Source: Dactylorhiza incarnata (Eukaryota; Streptophyta; Magnoliopsida; Asparagales; Orchidaceae). Taken from it: a DNA stretch of 64,000 bases. The DNA lies in the NCBI GenBank assembly GCA_033032865.1, contig JAWHQI010000262.1, positions 930,001 through 994,000 of the forward strand, read 5' to 3'. Made by a program: the position numbers and the translations under genes. The notes below the pieces were generated by a model. It did no database searches, was not told the origin of the DNA, and saw only the letters and a program-made list of their open reading frames with translations. Below, piece after piece: positions 55,025 through 64,000 of this stretch (position 1 is the stretch's first letter; each line of letters opens with the position of its first letter).

Positions 55025-56620
55025 TGATGAGTCCAATATTTACAGTGTTTTATGAACTCATCCGGGCTATTTTTCATGCACTTGCACTACACTTTTAGTC
55101 TTTAATCTCTTATATCTCACATAGACACACTTTCACTATTAGTGCTATGTTTTGGCCCTTTGTGGTGTGCAATTGCAAGCTTTTATTGTTGGGGGTGAGC
55201 ACATTGTGCTCCCCATTCTTTTTATACTTTTATGCTTGTGCTGGAGGTGTATTCCCAGTTGTTTATTGTGCTGTGCTGTTGGAGCAAATCTCCATTTTGC
55301 TCAAATTCCATTTTTGCATGAATCACACGGTCATGCATTTTCTTGACGCACGATCGCTCCGACTGTGCATGCTTATCTGTTGGCAGAATGGTGTTCTACC
55401 CCTGATCATGTGATTTGTTCATGCACGGGCAGTTTGCCCGTGCGCGAAGGAATCACATGATCTATCTTTGTTGGCCTGATTTTGACCATTCTGGATTTGC
55501 TCGTGCATTTTTACGCACGGTCGGCTTCGACCGTGCGTGAGTAAATCGCACGGGCACTTCTGGGTTATCTACCAGGCCTTCGTCTCTTTTAATATTGCAC
55601 TGTCTATGCACGGTCGTGCGTGACCAAATTTTTGATTGTTTTTGTATAAAAGCTGCAGACTTTGCCCTAGACCGGGGATCGCAGAACCTCGTCCTTTTCC
55701 ACCATTTCCACCGCAGGAAGAGCTCCAGCTCCGTTCCTCTTCCAGCTTCCATGAGGGTGTTGCCCTAGTCCACTTCCATCGTCCAAGTACTTCAAGGAGA
55801 GGATTCCACCTCCATCTTCATCGCCAAGCAAGAGTTCTTCGCATCAGACGTGACCGGATTGTAGTTTACAAGAGAAGACGGGTCCATTGGGAGGAAGTGA
55901 CTGCCCTCCTCTACCCCGGACGATAGTTGGGACTGAGCTAGGATGTGGATTAACAACCCAGTGATTTATAGAGAATCTACAACAAGCCTCCGGATTCGGT
56001 TGTATCTCTTGCCTTTTTGCTAACTTGTGTATATGTAGATGAATGAAATCTTCATTATTTGATGATGTGGCACATGTAAACTTTGCTTTGTAGTGTTTAT
56101 TTCATGTCTATGTGAAATTTCTCTTTAGTTTATATGTGTGTTTGAACCGCACCGATTCCGCCCCCACTCCATTCCACTCCGCAAACCCACCATTCCATTC
56201 TATGTGCCTTCTCTTCCATTCGCCAAGCTAAGCGGTGCTAACGGCTCGTATAACCCACTTCACATCCGCCAGTGCGAACCAATCCATTTGATTGCCTTCT
56301 CGCCCATCCGCCTAGTGAAGCAGTGTATAGCGGCCTGCATAGTCTCCATGCACATTGTGAATCAGTGCATAGCGGCCTACATATTAGTGTTAATTTAGTT
56401 AGTTTTATTTGTTTTCCACAAACCAAAACCAAACCTCCCGCAACCCATCCACTCAAAAGGACTTCAATCTCAAGTGCTACCTCAAAAGTAAACTCCACCT
56501 TTCTGTGTTCCTTAGAGATTCGATACTTAGGGATTCACTCCCATATTTTATATAACTTGAACGATCGGTACACTACCATTTCGTTCCGCAAACTTGCTAC
56601 CGCCTATAGCGGTGTGCTAG
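55025..56620 (+). mobile_element. Athila-like 3' LTR
   Basis: Starts TGATGAGTCC right after the purine tract and runs to about 56620, where copia gag resumes; the final bases are worn. 1596 bp, similar in length and layout to 17121-18705. A palindrome cluster of GCACGGTCG...CGACCGTGCG words at 55320-55620 lies just before TATAAAAG at 55645-55652. A duplicated 'cagtgtatagcggcctgcat' / 'cagtgcatagcggcctacat' pair lies at 56321-56385. Confidence 0.75.
55645..55652 (+). promoter_or_regulatory. TATA box of Athila-like LTR
   Basis: TATAAAAG in 'tttgtataaaagctgcag', about 25 bp downstream of the last GCACGGTCGTGCGTG palindrome in the LTR. Confidence 0.65.
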
Positions 56621-57601
56621 TTTCTAATGAAGATCTCTCACTGTCCACCAAGCAGCTTAAGAAACTGCAGAGAACCATAAGAAGAGGGAATATAAGATAG
56701 GAAGCTTCACCCTCTAGTTCCAGGAGATAAGACAAGTCGGGATCAAACACATATCAGACAGGTATGACTCTAAATCTAGCAAACAAATTTCTTCTAACAT
56801 TGTTTGTTACAGTTGCAAAAAGCCTGGACATGTCATTGCTGAATGTCCATTCAAGAGACAAGAGAAGAGTGAAGAAAGAAAGGACTCAAAGAGTAGGAAG
56901 TCAAAGAAAAGCTTTGTGACAAAGAAAGTGAGAACACTCAGTGACAGTGACACTGAATTCACCTCATCAGAATCAAATAGCCATATAGAAGCTATGGCAT
57001 ACTCAGATGAAGAATGTTGTGATGAAATTTATCACAACCAGGTAATTCCTAAAGCCTCTCCTACCATATCTGACACATATTCAGATGCCAACTCCTCTTC
57101 AACAGTAAGAGAAGATGGCACAGATTATTTTGAGAAATTTGGTGCCTTGCTTGATGCTCTTATGAAAGCAAAAGATCTCTATAAAGCACAAGCAACAGAG
57201 ATCATCTCCTTGAGTGACAAGAGAGATGAACTGCTTGAGAAAATAACTGAGCTAGCTCAAGATAAGACCAAATTATCAATTTCTCCACTAAGCACTAACA
57301 CTTTGACTGAAGCTATTAAGCATAAGAATATTATAATCAAAGAGCTAGAGGATAAGCTCTTAGAGGAAATGAGAATTGTGGCTAGTTATTCCAAGACACA
57401 AACTGTTCTTTCTTTGATTGATGGCTTTTCACAAGCAAATAAGAAAGGTTTGGGCAACTCTCAATGTGAAAACAGTGGGCAATCTATTTAAGGAAAGACA
57501 GTCTGTAGAAAAGTGATCATACCCACAAATTCATATGATCATAGTAGCATCTATGGATACAAAGAGAGCAAGAAGACAGAAAGTGGTCTTAAGCTTCATT
57601 C
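56621..57601 (+). pseudogene. gag of element E, part 3: zinc knuckle and coiled coil
   Basis: The frame SNEDLSLSTKQLKKLQRTIRRG resumes gag after the Athila-like fragment. After a shift, an intact zinc knuckle CYSCKKPGHVIAEC (CX2CX4HX4C) lies near 56810-56850 and binds RNA in this family. An acidic Ser-rich linker (56916-57110) and a coiled coil (ALLDALMKAKDLYKAQATEI, then KHKNIIIKELEDKLLEE) follow, with a stop at 57489-57491 and the same frame open beyond. Compared with the gag at 5263-6905, about 60 codons between parts 2 and 3 are missing. Element G cuts it at 57602. Confidence 0.8.
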
Positions 57602-58765
57602 TGTTGGATCGATAGGCGCCCTTAGAGGGGGTGAATAAGGGTTTTAAAAACTAATGTTATATTTTGAAATACTTGCTTATGATAAGAGATCAAAATAGTG
57701 ATTTTGAATAAAGAACTAAATTGTTTTATAATAAAGGAGAGGATAATAAACAATTTAGAGAAAGGAAGAACAAATCAATTTTATTACACAAAGAGAGACA
57801 TGATTATTATTAATAAAATTGATTACAAAATTTTGATTTCAATGATGCCATAAATCAAAGCGAAATATGAAAGACTCTTTTTTTATATACCGACTCGTAT
57901 CCCCATGAACCGATTGGCTTTAGCCGTTCCTTCCCCGGATACGGCCTCAAGCCTCTCTAGCCAACCCTTCCCCGGATATGGCCTCGAGCACCCCCTAGAC
58001 CTACACCCTAGACCTAGTCGCCAACACGAGGAGAATTTCTGCCCTAAGTCCTACCCAGACCTAGTCGCCAACACGAGGCGAATTTACTAAACGATTTATA
58101 AGAGATGGATAAATGAAATAACAATAATATAAAAACTCCCTATATGGATCTCTTGGAGAAGTGGACGAAGACCCGCAGAGTATGATCGTAGTCGATGCGG
58201 TCTTTTGTCAAGATGATGACGTGTGTTGAAATCTTCTCCACGGATCTCCTTAAGCCTTTATGGATTTGTGGGAGTATCTCTCTGAACCTTCCTCTATATG
58301 ATGTGGCACGAAGCTCTGGAATTTAGGATCTCAAGAGGATGAGGAAGACGGAGCCAAGGGGTCCTTTTTATAGCCTTGTACCTAGCGCCTGCGCTATCGC
58401 TACCGCCAACACTATCCCAGATTAGGCAAAATTTTGCGCGGCAGAAACTTTAATCCGAGGAAACATTTCTCTCTTGCCTTTTGTGCTTCGTGCTACCGCC
58501 TGCGCTATCGGCTACTGCCAGGCGCTATCTCCTTCTATATGTGCTCTCAGAATTGCGCTATTCATCGCTAGCGTCGGGCGCTAGGTACTACCGTCGGCGC
58601 TAGTGGGAGTGTTGGATTTGATTGCTCAAATTTTGGGGCAACCTTCTTATGTAATCCTTGAGTCATATGGACTTTGTTTTCCTACACACTTAAACACACA
58701 AGATCAAATACACATAGGATTTTTTATTCTCAAACCAGGGAGATGCGGAAGACCATGTTCCAACA
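57602..58765 (-). mobile_element. 3' LTR of element G
   Basis: 1164 bp. The edges are fixed by the shared phrase tgttggatcg-taggcgccc at both LTRs and by the purine tract. Minus-strand TATA CTATAAAAAGG is at plus 58364-58374. Upstream of it (58380-58610) is a cluster of GCGCTAGCGCC-type words (cctagcgcc, gcgctatcg, gcgctagt). A roughly 45-bp duplication ('ttccccggatacggcctcaag', 'gtcgccaacacgagg') lies at 57928-58080. Confidence 0.85.
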
Positions 58766-61700
58766 AACTCCCCCTTTTGATAATAACAAATCCATTAATG
58801 GTAAATCAGAGCATTAATATATAAGCATCATGAAACTTACTTGTTTGTGTTTGTGAGAGTGATGACTTAGGATAATTATCAATTTTAGCATTTAGAATTG
58901 CTCCCGTTAAATACATGTTCCCCCTAAGTGAATGCTCCCCTAATATGTAAGCTATCATCTTAATTAATCATGTTAGTTTTCTATTTGGATAGCGGATTAT
59001 ATTTATCATGTTAGTTCTCCCCCTTTTGTTATTAGCAAAAGTGGGTAAGGAAGCAAAACACATCAAAAGTTTTGATTAGAAGATAAAGGCATGATCGAGC
59101 TTTTTAGAGATAAGGAAATGATAAGGAGTTTTATAATACTTTTCATAGAGATAGATCAGAGTTTTTATATTAAAGATGAACAATATAACATTTGCCAAGT
59201 AATCAATATTATTATGTTAGTTTTCTCCTTTATATAAGAGTTTTAAGCATAAAGAGGTAATGATTTCCAAATAACCAATCTACCTAGACAATATGTCTGC
59301 CCTCTAGCCCCGTACTAAGTGACGGATAGGCATGAGGAGCTGCAAACATGTCGTAGGTTGGGGTGTTAGTCTCATATGCAAACACTAGACAAAACTCAAC
59401 CTAGCACTCTTTCCCCCCAGTGCCTCGCAAGGCCCCACTGGAACCCTCCCCGGTTAAGGACAAGACATGACTTAGAGATTAGGTTATCTAATGTCTACAA
59501 CCCTACGCCCTCGCTATGGTGAGATATGAAGTCATGGATAATAATTATTGGAAACATTTAAGAGTTTTAATTCTAATTAGAATTTCATAGCCAATGGGTT
59601 TATATTTTTATTTGAATATTAAAAGAAAGTCACAGAGCTAATTTGAAATCCATTAATAAATCAGAGTTTTAGCATTACAATATTTTCATGTTTAGAGCAA
59701 CCAATATAAAGTTTACCAAGCAAGTCTACCATTTGTTGAAAAAGGAATTTTGAGATTTAAGACTTTGATACAAGCATGAAACCGCAAGGTAAAAACAATT
59801 ATATAATTATGATGCGGAAGACTTATAGAAATACAAGAAACATCTTTTTTGTAATCATGATGATTCATAAGAAGAAAATAGGAGTTAAATTCAAAAGGAG
59901 AAGATGTTTTTGTAAATCATTTTTCTTTTAAAAATTTTAAGGTTTATAGCATAATTTTTGAGAAATTTGAAGCGAGAAGGATATAAAATTGTTTATCCAA
60001 AGACAACATCTATTTGGAAGTTCAAATATCATAATTGTAATAAGAGATGTTTTGCCATAAAAATGATGTTATTTGGATAAAACTAATCTTATATAAATAT
60101 CCAAGTTAATATTTTGAAGGAATATTTTTGTAAGCAAGTAAGATTTTCAATAAGGTTTTCATGACAATAGTCAAGGAGTTCTATTTTTAAAAAAAATCTA
60201 CTAAGGCAAGCATGATTGCACATATTCCAGAAGATGGTGACTATAATGTTATTAATTTGCATTTCAAGTTAGGAAAACATTGTAGAGATCATGCATTGCA
60301 ATCTAGTGCTTTTACTAAAGCTTTCTGGAGAATTTATGTAAAGAAGCATTAGAGTCCAATTCTCATGAGTAGAGGCTTTATGAGAGATAACGATGTGTAT
60401 AAGAAGTGTTTTGATAAAAGTATATAAGTGATATAATCCAAAACACATGACTTATATAGTGAAGTAGGAACATTATTAAGCATGTAATCTTTTTAATTAC
60501 TTCTACACATCAATTCTAGATTTGATACAAAGCAAAAAAAGTACAACAACCAAGGTGCTTCACCCACACAATGCTCATTAAGACTTATCAGGGAGCGAAG
60601 TAGTGCTTGGGGGATCACATATTTTATTTTCAATAAGAGTTCCCTTTTTTTGTGATCTGATGTACATAATAGAAGCGTATTAAAGTAGTTTGCACAAGAC
60701 ACTTTATAATTCTTCCCAAGGTGCTCAACCTCACAATGCTTATGAAGACTTATCAGGAGATTCAAGTAGTGCTTGGTGGAGTTATCTTTGTCATTTTATT
60801 ATTGAATTTTTGAGCAAGACAAAGTTCTCTGAATTCACTTGTTTTTTGCAAACACTTATAATTTTGTAATTTCACTTCTACATGTGCAACAAAGTTTTGA
60901 ATAATGTGTAGGTAATAGAGATAGTCATCTTAATATTGTAAGCTACTACACTACACAATCATGTAGGGTTAAGAATTATAGACACATGTAGTCTATCAAA
61001 AAGTGTGAGTGTAATGAGATCATTATCTAACATAACACATTACTCATACTTAGAGGCATACAAACGCAATCCTACATAATTCACTATCGACATTTTCATT
61101 GCTCATAATAAGATTAAATTCTAAGCATGACAAGCCAAAACAATGTTAGAAAACTTGAGATTTTAAATTAAACATTTTTAGCCAACTCTAAAAGAACTTT
61201 CTTGTTATTTTTGCCAAAGGAATGAAACATAAAAATATTTATTATTTTAATAAAACCTTAAAGAAATAAGCAAAGACATATTTTTTGTATTTTTGTATTT
61301 TGGAATTTTGTATTTGAATATTCAAAAATCACACAATGGCATAAATATAAAATAGGTAGTACATATAAAATAACATATTTTTAGTAATTTTTCAAAATTT
61401 TAAAAACACCAAAAATTTGACACTCGAGCTAGCACCGACGCTAGTGCTAGCATGGCAAATAGTACACTGATTTTCAAGATTTTGGAAATTCTGATCATGA
61501 ATCTTGATTAAGTGTCCCAAGAGTAGTTTCAAGCAGAAATTTCAGAATTTTTGGAGATGTCTAGATAGTGCAAATTGCATGAAACATTAATGATTTTGTA
61601 TATGACTTTACCAAATAAACATTGCATGAGATTTATTTTATTATATCTTCATTTTAATTTTTCTAAGGCTCATATTTGTCAATTATGGTGTAAGTTGAAA

Positions 61701-62525
61701 ATGATAGGAGATGTAAGCACAAGATGTCATGTTCGAATAAGCCAAATAAGTATAATTTAAATGATTAGTATGATGATAATAATACCCAACCTGTATATCT
61801 TGGTAAACATATAAAGCCTAACATAAACACAAATATTCTTTAGGTGACAATGTTAGTATGATAAGTTTGTGATTAATGTTATGCCAAAGTTTGATAGTGT
61901 TTCAGCTTATAGACCAAAAATGAAGTGAAGATTCAATTTGATTTGATCTTATTGATATCAAGATGATTCTAAGACTAAACTTGAAATAAATCACAATACA
62001 CACATAATACACCAACCATGGTAAAAAATTATAATATCAATTGTCATTATATAATTCATATAGATGTGATAGAAATAGTTATTTTTAGAAGATATTTGAT
62101 GTGAGTTATGATATATGATTTTAGAGAATTTTAGCAAAGGACATCAATAGATCATGGTGGTGCGAGTGACATCAATGTCTTAAGACAAATAATCTTTCAA
62201 TATGTCTTTTGTGATTTTTTTTTGGTTAGATAAATATCTCATAACAAATTTAGAATATTATTTATATTGATAATATAAGATATTTATGGGCAATGAATAT
62301 AAGAGAGATAGATAAGTCATCAAAATAAGATATGACTTATTAATTTTGATCAATTTGATTTTGTAAACTTATTAAGCTTTTAAGAGATTAAATCAAATTT
62401 CCAATAATATATAGGATGACCATGACATGATAGTTTAAAAAGAGAACAAAAATGAAAAAATAAAAAAGACATTAAGCATATCATGAAGCAGAGTATTTTG
62501 TAATTCATTTTGATTTATTTCTACT
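58766..62525 (-). other. Internal non-coding region of element G
   Basis: 3.8 kb of AT-rich DNA without a credible ORF. Two features stand out: a C/G-richer island at about 59290-59530 and a roughly 65-bp direct repeat pair (60559-60620 and 60716-60778, 'caaggtgctcaacctcacaatgct...agtagtgcttgg'). No protease, integrase or reverse transcriptase motif is visible on either strand. Confidence 0.6.
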
Positions 62526-63833
62526 TCATGCAAATGAATTATAATAGTAGATAAGAAATTTGGGTATCCAAAGGGAACCAAGTGTAACGGTTCCTTTGGG
62601 CACCCAAATATAGCGTGATAATTTTTGAGGAGACAAAAATGAATGAATCCTTTTAAGTGAAGTTAATGTTTCATTTTTTATTTTGGCTCTCCATTCATAT
62701 TTTGATTTAATATTATGCATCAAATTTTCATATTCATTAAAATTACGCTTAGAATAATAATGACTTTTGAAATTATTTTTCATAGGAAATTTGTCCACAT
62801 ATGAATTTAATTTGGGAGATATATAATGAGGGTTAGAGTTCATTATGCTTTTATGATTAAATATTCTACTAGGTGCATGTTTGATAGATTTTATAATACT
62901 ATGAGATGTCTTACACATGTTAGATGATAAACTAGAAATAAAAGATTTTTTATTAATTGTAGAATTTTCCACAAATAGTTTTAATGATTCTAGTTTATTA
63001 AATAAAATATTATTTTCATTTACTAATTTTTCATTATGCCCTTTTGAAATTAAAAGTTCTTTTTCAAAATCCTTGAATTTTTCTTTAATATTATGACAAT
63101 CAAAACAAGGCTTTGAAATTTCAATTAAAGAGCATGATGGAGATTCAAACACATCATTTTTGGATTCTACATTTACATTTGCCTTCAAAGTTTTATTTTC
63201 TAAACGTAGTTTTGCATTAGCCCTTTTTAATTTCTTAATCTTACGTTTAGTAATTTGTAGCAATTGTAGCGTGGAAATTGAATTACAAATGATAAGGGAT
63301 TTTGATTTTCTTACAGCGCTTGTGGATGAGGTCTGGTTTGAACATGAAGTTCCTTTTTCATCATTGTTGCATTCCTCTTCCATGGATGAGTTTTCATCTT
63401 CCCTTATGCTAGATGTGCATTCTATGGATTCATCATGTGAGGAGCTTTCTTGAACACCTGTGCAAGCTTTTATGTTCTCCAATTCTTGCGTTTGTTTTAT
63501 ACATGTAGATGGAGAATCATAAGTTATCTCAAGAAAATTCCACATCTTGTATGCAGTAGGAAAATCATGAATGAGTTTGGAAATATTTTGATCTAATGCA
63601 CAAAATAGACTATTCATAGGTTTTGCATTTAAAACCATTTCGTTTTTATTTAATACGCTAGGTGGCTTTTTAATAGTAATATTCTAAACTTTTTCATCTA
63701 AAGCTTTAAGAAAATTTTCCATTACTATTTTGCATCCTTTATAATTTCTTCCTTCAAATAAAGGTGGTTTAAGAGATTTTTCTTCTTCATAAAAATTTAC
63801 CCCACTAAAAGAAGCGAGATCATGAGACGCCAT
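62526..63833 (-). pseudogene. gag of element G (Sirevirus-like, internally deleted)
   Basis: Starts MASHDLASFSGVNFYEEEKSL at 63833. One in-frame stop (near 63686) precedes a 370-codon open stretch. It reads NSLFCALDQNISKLIHDFPTAYKMW then jumps from the start of the gag core (EITYDSPST) to acidic Ser-rich sequence, so most of the UBN2 core (roughly 100 residues) is missing. A coiled coil (KRKIKKLKRANAKLRLENKTL and KEKFKDFEKELLISKGHNEKL) and the C-terminal SRYIWVPKGT motif remain; in Sireviruses the latter marks the junction to protease. No zinc knuckle is visible. The N- and C-termini identify the family. Confidence 0.75.
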
Positions 63834-63865
63834 TATTCCTGGTTGTTAAGCCGTTTGGAATAAAT

Positions 63866-63883
63866 CCTCCCTCTGATACCACT
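63866..63883 (-). other. Primer-binding site of element G
   Basis: On minus: AGTGGTATCAGAGGGAGG directly follows the LTR end, the initiator-Met type used by copia elements. Confidence 0.85.
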
Positions 63884-64000
63884 TGTTGGATCGGTAGGCG
63901 CCCTTAGAGGGGGGGGGGGGTGAAAAAGGGTTTTAAAAACTTATATTATATTTTGAAATACTTGCTTATGATAAGAGATCAAAATAGTGATTTTGAATAA
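63884..64000 (-). mobile_element. 5' LTR of element G (cut by window end)
   Basis: The first 117 bp match 57602-57710 with a handful of changes; the G run is longer here (about 12 against 5 near 57629). The remainder of the LTR, about 1.05 kb, lies outside the window. Confidence 0.85.

Larger units (their letters stand above)
57602..64000 (-). mobile_element. Element G: Sirevirus-like copia, minus strand, no pol found, runs off the window
   Basis: 3' LTR 57602-58765, interior 58766-63883, 5' LTR from 63884 on. The LTR starts TGTTGGAAC and ends GATCCAACA on minus. The purine tract (minus AAAAGGGGGAGTT) is at 58766-58778 and the primer site at 63866-63883. Of the 5.1-kb interior only gag (62526-63833) is recognisable; where protease, integrase and reverse transcriptase should be, there is AT-rich non-coding DNA. 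The two LTRs match closely over the 117 bp available, so it is fairly young. The left flank 'cattc' is the predicted target duplication. Confidence 0.85.

Noticed and set aside
55147..56700. ORFs of 60-142 residues in the Athila-like LTR
   Set aside because: LTR sequence; homologous positions in the LTR at 17121-18705 are not conserved as protein.

Overview
This is plant nuclear DNA made almost entirely of nested LTR retrotransposons. The evidence is Ty3/gypsy chromovirus pol, Athila-like and Tat-like Ty3 elements with plant-type primer sites, and several Sirevirus-like Ty1/copia gag genes with initiator-Met-type primer sites. I see no host protein-coding gene, no complete rRNA or tRNA gene and no CRISPR. 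A seed plant with a large, repeat-rich genome is the best reading; I cannot name the species. Nearly every reading frame of retroelement origin carries stops or frameshifts, so these are mostly dead or non-autonomous copies.

Layout, 1-21.6 kb. LTR copy A of 'family 1' (1-1194) sits in a Ty3 chromovirus whose RNase H, integrase, chromodomain and 3' LTR follow (1195-5262). That element lies in a minus-strand copia gag with its 5' LTR (5263-8886). A probable copia LTR (8994-11056 and 16661-16770) is split by a complete 5.6-kb gag-only element, X (11057-16655, target duplication ATATG). A copia gag start (to 17120) is interrupted by an Athila-like 5' LTR and leader (17121-20192). Another copia LTR, primer site and gag start follow (20193-21589).

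Layout, 21.6-45.1 kb. Element Y (21590 to about 27275) is related to X and has a broken gag, 98-bp repeats and an intron-containing antisense gene of the Transposase_28 / gypsy-type transposon family. Next come two abutting foldback elements carrying tRNA-like A and B boxes (27276-28411), a decayed retroelement ORF, a 20-bp minisatellite, and a proline-rich third ORF ending in LTR B (31510-33085). LTR B abuts a 4.9-kb array of about seventy 70-bp units (33086-38004), then a charged ORF and LTR C (38980-40568). LTR C is inserted in a non-coding element, LARD2 (minus strand, to 45101).

Layout, 45.1-64 kb. A copia element, E, has its LTR (to 46628), primer site and gag split three ways: by a solo family-1 LTR (46966-48640, TSD AAGAA), by an Athila-like 3' fragment (49031-56620) that itself holds a complete non-coding element, LARD1 (49600-54065, TSD TGCCC), and by a minus-strand Sirevirus-like element, G (57602 to beyond the window), that has a gag but no recognisable pol.

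What ties the window together: LTRs from at least nine families carry dense clusters of short palindromes or inverted repeats, and in most of them the cluster lies just upstream of a visible TATA box. Each family has its own motif. X and Y also share a stem-like core repeated in tandem downstream of gag, and LARD1 and LARD2 share a thrice-repeated internal motif. These non-coding signals, with the Pol III-like foldbacks and the retroelement-linked 70-bp array, are the most unusual features here.
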